Below, in pieces: positions 60,443 to 64,000 of a stretch of 64,000 nucleotides of DNA. The position numbers were made by a program, and so were the translations under genes. Source of the stretch: CAKVOD01 sp964606505 (lineage in GTDB: Bacteria; Bacillota; Clostridia; Christensenellales; UBA1242); contig CAZSGM010000001.1 in the NCBI GenBank assembly GCA_964606505.1, positions 186,001 to 250,000 on the forward strand. The letters are read 5' to 3'. Numbering within the stretch: position 1 is the first letter of the stretch; every line of letters starts with the position of its first letter. The notes beneath the pieces are model-generated. The model made no database searches. It saw nothing but the letters and a program-made list of their open reading frames with translations, and was not told the DNA's origin.

Positions 60443-60801
60443 GTTGCCTTCCGTAGTGTGGGGCATTATTGCGCATATTTGCAGCGCAAACTGTCAGTAT
60501 ACTGAGCATTTATCGGTATTTTATGCTCATTTGGGCGCAATTATTGATATATTTCACTTATTTGCGGTTTGCAGATTAATTTATTTTGCGCATTTGCCGC
60601 GCAACTGTTGATTTATTTCGCTCATTTGTTGCGTGGTTGTTAATGCGTTGTATAATGGTTTGTGTAATTCATTATATAATGCTCTATATAATTTTCTATA
60701 TAATGCTTTGTATCAATATTTTGTGCAATGTTTAGTGTTAATGTTTTATATTAATGAGTGTCAATATTTTGCGTCAATAGGTATCAAGGCGTAGTGTCAA
60801 T
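60443..60801. repeat. Intergenic DNA with degenerate repeats
   Basis: 60460-60640 shows loose ~45-bp copies around GCGCAtTTGCcGCGCAACTGTtgaTTTATT. 60640-60720 shows TATATAATGCTtTgTATAAT units, and 60720-60830 shows TgTCAATaTTTTGCGTcAAT units. No gene. Confidence 0.5.
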
Positions 60802-62316
60802 TTATTGCGTAACTGTCAATGTTTTGTTTTTATTTAAGTAAATTACGTCGCAGGTGGCGCGCACAAAATTGAGGTCGTGGCTAACAATCAAGAGCGCCCC
60901 CTTGAATCCCGCCAAAACTTTCTGCAAAAACTCCTTGTTTTCGATGTCGAGGTGGTTTGTCGGCTCGTCAAGAATGATGAAGTTTGCATCGCTCAAAATA
61001 ACGTTGTTGAGTTTGATACGCATACGCTCGCCGAGCGAAAGGTTTTTGATTTTTGTGTCAAAACGCGATTTGTCAATGTTCATATTGATAATGTTTGTCA
61101 GGTAAATTGAGCGGTACGCGTTGTCTCCGCCTCGCGCCAGTTCGTTTATGGTCGTTTCGCCGTCGAGGTCGTAAACGTCCTGTTCCATCCAAGCGGGGCG
61201 CAGGCTTTGCGGCGTGAAAATGTTGCCCGACTGCGGCGTAAGTTTTTTAAGCAACAGTTTTATGAGCGTACTCTTGCCGCAACCGTTGTCGCCAATTATC
61301 CCCACGCGCTGCCCGTTGTGAATTTCAAAATTAAGGTTCTCAAATATCGGCTTTTGTGGGTACGCAAATGTTACATCGGTAAACTTCGCAACAACTTTTG
61401 CCTGTAGCGGGTTGACATCAAAACTATACTTGATTGCTCGCTCATCAATTGGCTTTTCGGGCGCATCGCTGAGTTGTTTTTCAAGTTTGCTAACGCGACT
61501 TGCGACCGTACTATTCAACTTTTTTGAGTGGCGCATCGCATTTGTCTTTGTTGTTATGAGTCTAGCGTCGCTAGAACTTCCGCCTTGCTTGCCAACATTG
61601 CGCTCGGATTTCTCCGCAAAACGTTTGATTTTTTCAATGTTTTCTTGTGTTTTCTTGACGGTTCGAGTGTGTTTTTCGTACTCGCGCTTGATTGAAAGTT
61701 GTTGTTTTTCGTATTCTTGAACGTAAGAGTCGTAGTTTCCGTAAAATTCAAAAAGTTTTCCGTTTTCGACCTTGACAATCTTCTTGCAGGTTTCGTTTAG
61801 GAAGTCGACATCGTGCGAAACCGTTAGTACCGTCCCGCTGAAATTGTTTACAATCTCCGCAATAACTTTTCGTCCCGTCAAGTCAAGGTGGTTCGTCGGT
61901 TCGTCAAGCAGCAGGATTTGCGGGTTTTCAACGAACGCCAGCGCAAACGAAAGTTTCGTCTTTTCGCCGCAGGAAAGGGTGGATAGGTCATCAAAATTGC
62001 TGTTGAAGTTCATAACACTCAACTGGCGCAGCAGGCGTTGGCTCTTGTCTGCGTCCGATAGCGTTTGCGTCAAAATACTCGCGAGCGCGTCAAAATCCGT
62101 GAAAGACGCCTGCTTTAGGTAGGCAATCTTGCCGTAAACCTTGACACTGCCACCAAAATCAACGTCGTCACCCGAGATAATGTTGAGGAGCGTCGTTTTG
62201 CCTTGGCCATTTTTACCAATAACGCCAACCTTTTCGCCGTCGTAAATCGCAAGACTCGCGTCGGATAAGATTGTTTTTGTGCCAAAATCTTTGTTGATGT
62301 TTGATAGTAAAATCAT
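60802..62316 (-). CDS. ABC-F ATPase (ribosome-associated, possibly antibiotic resistance type)
   Basis: A 504-residue soluble protein with two ABC domains and no membrane helices. Domain 1: Walker A GKNGQGKT at 34-41, signature LSCGE at 114-118, Walker B ILLLDEPTNHLD at 134-145. A charged linker follows (residues ~195-290). Domain 2: GDNGCGKST near 340, LSLGERMRIKLN near 430, FIILDEPTNHLDIEN near 450. ABC-F proteins bind the ribosomal E site; the ~500-residue length and short linker resemble the Lsa/Vga-type protection proteins, but housekeeping members cannot be excluded. The signature of domain 1 has Cys in place of the usual Gly. CTAAGGAGAAACT precedes the ATG. The 200-bp leader has two hairpins. 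Confidence 0.88.
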   Translation of the reverse strand: MILLSNINKDFGTKTILSDASLAIYDGEKVGVIGKNGQGKTTLLNIISGDDVDFGGSVKVYGKIAYLKQASFTDFDALASILTQTLSDADKSQRLLRQLSVMNFNSNFDDLSTLSCGEKTKLSFALAFVENPQILLLDEPTNHLDLTGRKVIAEIVNNFSGTVLTVSHDVDFLNETCKKIVKVENGKLFEFYGNYDSYVQEYEKQQLSIKREYEKHTRTVKKTQENIEKIKRFAEKSERNVGKQGGSSSDARLITTKTNAMRHSKKLNSTVASRVSKLEKQLSDAPEKPIDERAIKYSFDVNPLQAKVVAKFTDVTFAYPQKPIFENLNFEIHNGQRVGIIGDNGCGKSTLIKLLLKKLTPQSGNIFTPQSLRPAWMEQDVYDLDGETTINELARGGDNAYRSIYLTNIINMNIDKSRFDTKIKNLSLGERMRIKLNNVILSDANFIILDEPTNHLDIENKEFLQKVLAGFKGALLIVSHDLNFVRATCDVIYLNKNKTLTVTQ

Positions 62317-62380
62317 AGTTTCTCCTTAGAATAAACGCCAAATTTCAAAACCTGCAATTGGTAGTTTGCGTAACAAGGTG

Positions 62381-62396
62381 TGTGTGATACCTTGAG
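62381..62396 (-). promoter_or_regulatory. Small hairpin in the ABC-F leader
   Basis: CAAGGT and ACCTTG arms around a CA-rich loop near 62377-62398, about 65 bp upstream of the start codon. ABC-F resistance genes are often controlled by leader attenuation, but no leader peptide was identified. Confidence 0.3.
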
Positions 62397-62431
62397 GGGG
62401 TTAGTGTTGCGTTATTGGCTCAAGAATAAAA

Positions 62432-62489
62432 GCGGGGAAGTCCTATAAAATTTCGCTGTCGCTCTAATTTTTATAGGTTCAATCTCCGC
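62432..62489. terminator. Long two-part hairpin between the Smr and ABC-F genes
   Basis: GCGGGGA (62432-62438) pairs with TCTCCGC (62483-62489), and inside it CCTATAAAATT pairs with AATTTTTATAGG. On the minus strand CCCCGC is followed by TTTTATT, fitting a terminator for the Smr gene. On the plus strand the 3' half reads GGTTCAATCTCCGCC, which looks like a tRNA 3' end, but the whole is only 58 nt with no D-arm. Confidence 0.5.
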
Positions 62490-62516
62490 CACACTCACAG
62501 CAGTGCGCTATCGCAC

Positions 62517-62765
62517 TTAAGTGAGGTAGAACCACGTTTCGCCATCATTGCCGTATAGCGGCTGAACATAGTCAATGCGATAATGTAAATAATCAAACCT
62601 AACCATATTAAGCAAAACCTGCCCGCCGTGATAACCGTGCACAACCTTAATAATCTTAGTGTCCGACGGCGCTGCCTCTAATACCTCGTTGAGCCTCGCG
62701 CGAGCCTCAGCCTCTGTAAGTCCGTGCAAATTAACCGTTATAGCCTTCGTCTGTCTCCTGCCCAT
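62517..62765 (-). CDS. Small Smr-domain-like protein
   Basis: An 82-residue protein consisting of one Smr-like domain. AGGGAGGGTTTT precedes the ATG at 62765; a start eight codons earlier is less likely. The strand and helix VNLHGLTEAEARARLNEVLE and the VVHGYHGG loop match Smr (MutS2 C-terminal-like) domains, which nick or bind nucleic acid. The usual HGxGxGxLR motif is only partly kept and the Leu-Arg is missing, so catalysis is doubtful. Free-standing small Smr proteins are common in Clostridia. Confidence 0.8.
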   Translation of the reverse strand: MGRRQTKAITVNLHGLTEAEARARLNEVLEAAPSDTKIIKVVHGYHGGQVLLNMVRFDYLHYRIDYVQPLYGNDGETWFYLT

Positions 62766-62789
62766 AAAACCCTCCCTGCGCACGCGCAA

Positions 62790-63080
62790 AATTTTCGTAT
62801 CGTAATGTTTTCTATATTATAACACGCAAAACTCAAAAACGTATACATATTTGAATAAAAACTTTAAATCGCAATAATTAAAACGCAATAATGTTTGCTT
62901 AAATAATGGGGTTTCAATCCAATAAAGTTTATCAAATAAAAAACGTTCAATAAATAATTTGAAAGGGGACAAATAAAACAAATTGCACAGCACAAAAAAT
63001 TGGATTGCCTAACACAAAAAATAAATTGCGTAATATAGATAAATTTAATCATTAAAAAATACTAAACAAGTAAAAAATGT
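62790..63080. other. Divergent AT-rich intergenic DNA
   Basis: No gene. GGATTGC or AAATTGC followed by GTAATA/ACAAAAAAT units recurs loosely. The promoter of the phase-variable gene B begins at 63081. Confidence 0.4.
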
Positions 63081-63109
63081 TTGATATTTTTTTATTAATA
63101 TGGTAAACT
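63081..63109 (+). promoter_or_regulatory. Promoter of phase-variable gene B
   Basis: TTGATA (63081-63086), 17 bp including a T run, TAAACT (63104-63109). The design resembles the promoter of gene A. Confidence 0.65.
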
Positions 63110-63167
63110 AAAGAAAGATAAACAAAGGAAAATTTGTTTAAAAATTGATTGATAGGAGATACGAAAA

Positions 63168-64000
63168 ATGGTTAAGTACTTAACTAAATTGGGGGGGGGG
63201 GGCATATAAAGCCGCAAAAAACAGCAGGATAACCGCTGAAAATGACAGCTATCCTGCAAAAAATGAAAAAGTCGGTAAAAGTTATCCACAGTCATCTGCG
63301 CGCCTAAAATCGCGCAAATATAATAAAAATAATATTCCTTTAAATGCTAGATATAAAAATATATTTGTTTCAATTGCGGCAATAATTTTTGTTTGCCTTT
63401 TTTCTATTTTGAACTTAAACCTTTTTGCTCCTGCCGCCACCTCCCGCGTCGACGCGGCGCCTAGTTATTCCGATTATTACTATATAAGAATTCTTAGCGG
63501 GGATTATGATTTATCTTCCTTTGAGTATGATGGTAATTGGATAAATGCTAGTGGTAATTATATCTATCGTGTAGTAGGTGAAGGTGGTTTTTCTGTTGAT
63601 TCGTATGTGGATTTACCCATTGCTCAATTGCAAAGAATAATTGGCAAAGAAATTCAATTAAAAGCTACTTTTGGGGGCGAAGAGCACATTTACGATGAAA
63701 ACAACATTAGAATGACAGGGTATCAAAAGTCTGATTTTGGGGATCCTGAGGATGCGTATTACGAAGGATATTACAAATATTACCTTAATGTTACAATTGT
63801 TGTAGTAGGAGATCTTTCTATTCGTATTAGTTACAAGGACGCGGGCGGTGGAGCGTTTAGCGGGACGCACGCAAGTGGTTATCCTACTAACCATACTAAC
63901 GGAACAGCAACCACACTTGATACGCCCACCAAAACAAACTACACGTTCGCGGGTTACTACTTAAACGACCCCACCTGCGCCGCAAGCAATCTAGTAACAA
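63168..64000 (+). CDS. Poly-G phase-variable surface protein B (out of frame as assembled; 3' end beyond window)
   Basis: ATG at 63168 follows GATAGGAGATACGAAAA and reads MVKYLTKL into a run of 12 G (63191-63202); this frame stops at 63207. The frame beginning GCA at 63202 is open to the window end (266 codons) and has a TAA just before the tract, so no earlier start exists. Removing one G joins start and body. The body begins with the same peptide cassette as gene A (AKNSRITAENDSYPA), then a ~55-residue basic stretch, one hydrophobic helix (NIFVSIAAIIFVCLFSILNL), a ~125-residue domain, and an InlB B-repeat-like module (GTATTLDTPTKTNYTFAGYY). Truncated by the window. Likely an anchored or exported surface protein switched on and off. 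Confidence 0.75.
63191..63202 (+). repeat. G12 homopolymer, slippage site of phase-variable gene B
   Basis: Twelve consecutive G in codons 8-12 of the start frame. Eleven or fourteen G would bring start and body into frame. Confidence 0.85.

Noticed and set aside
62432..62489. A tRNA gene on the plus strand
   Set aside because: Only 58 nt, no D-arm or anticodon arm of proper size; the inner stem is a plain AT hairpin.

Overview
The window looks like part of a draft chromosome from an endospore-forming, low-GC Bacillota, most likely an uncultured-type Clostridia. The sequence holds a GerA/GerB/GerC germinant-receptor operon, two CotF-like coat proteins, the rpsF-ssb-rpsR operon, enolase, many Bacillus-type sigma-A promoters (TTGACA, 17 bp, TATAAT type) and GGAGG ribosome binding sites. 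TGA is used as a stop. A 100-N gap inside a 13-bp tandem repeat shows that this is a draft assembly. Intergenic DNA is long, AT-rich and full of degenerate short repeats.

Layout. 1-8.5 kb: a cytosine-5 DNA methyltransferase with a fused HTH domain and a palindromic operator, two SLOG-type proteins, a DUF4373-like replication protein, the first AAA/DUF4143 ATPase and a tandem-HTH regulator. 3.9-15.1 kb: four paralogous lipoproteins carrying His/Cys-rich tandem repeats, plus one membrane-anchored unknown. 15.5-18.3 kb: a Ro60 (TROVE/vWA) gene preceded by a promoter-driven structured RNA, a Y RNA candidate. 18.3-21.2 kb: a Fic AMP-transferase gene flanked by 20-bp direct repeats, and a second AAA/DUF4143 ATPase. 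21.7-32.5 kb: a 2,523-residue wall or membrane protein and a phase-variable surface protein. 33.1-38.9 kb: five tandem paralogues of a family I do not recognise, plus one unrelated small gene. 39-43 kb: core genes (SpoU-type RNA methyltransferase, enolase, coat proteins). 43.2-45.1 kb: an AT-rich type II restriction-modification pair. 45.7-51.8 kb: a DUF11 protein, a lipoprotein, the third AAA/DUF4143 ATPase and an unknown. 52.1-56.6 kb: the ger operon. 57-62.8 kb: a VanW-family protein, rpsF-ssb-rpsR, an ABC-F ATPase and a small Smr-type protein. 63.2-64 kb: the start of a second phase-variable surface protein.

Three features stand out. First, two surface-protein genes (29918 and 63168) begin with a short start segment and then a run of 13 or 12 G. 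In the assembled sequence each run puts the start codon out of frame with a long open body, and loss of one G would restore the frame in both. After the G run both genes encode the same short peptide cassette (AKNS, one residue, I, one residue, AEN, one residue, SYPA), which suggests a family of poly-G contingency loci. Second, all three AAA/DUF4143 ATPase genes have imperfect tandem repeats with a 31-33 bp period directly upstream, and in each the last repeat covers the -35 hexamer, although the repeat sequences differ. This is a conserved promoter architecture and probably an operator array. Third, the Ro60 gene has a strong promoter and structured non-coding RNA on the same strand just upstream, as expected for a bacterial Ro-Y RNA module.

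The accessory genes are mostly surface display, defence-like functions and autoregulated modules, interleaved with short blocks of conserved housekeeping and sporulation genes. Functions given for unknown families are inferences from visible motifs; no database search was possible.
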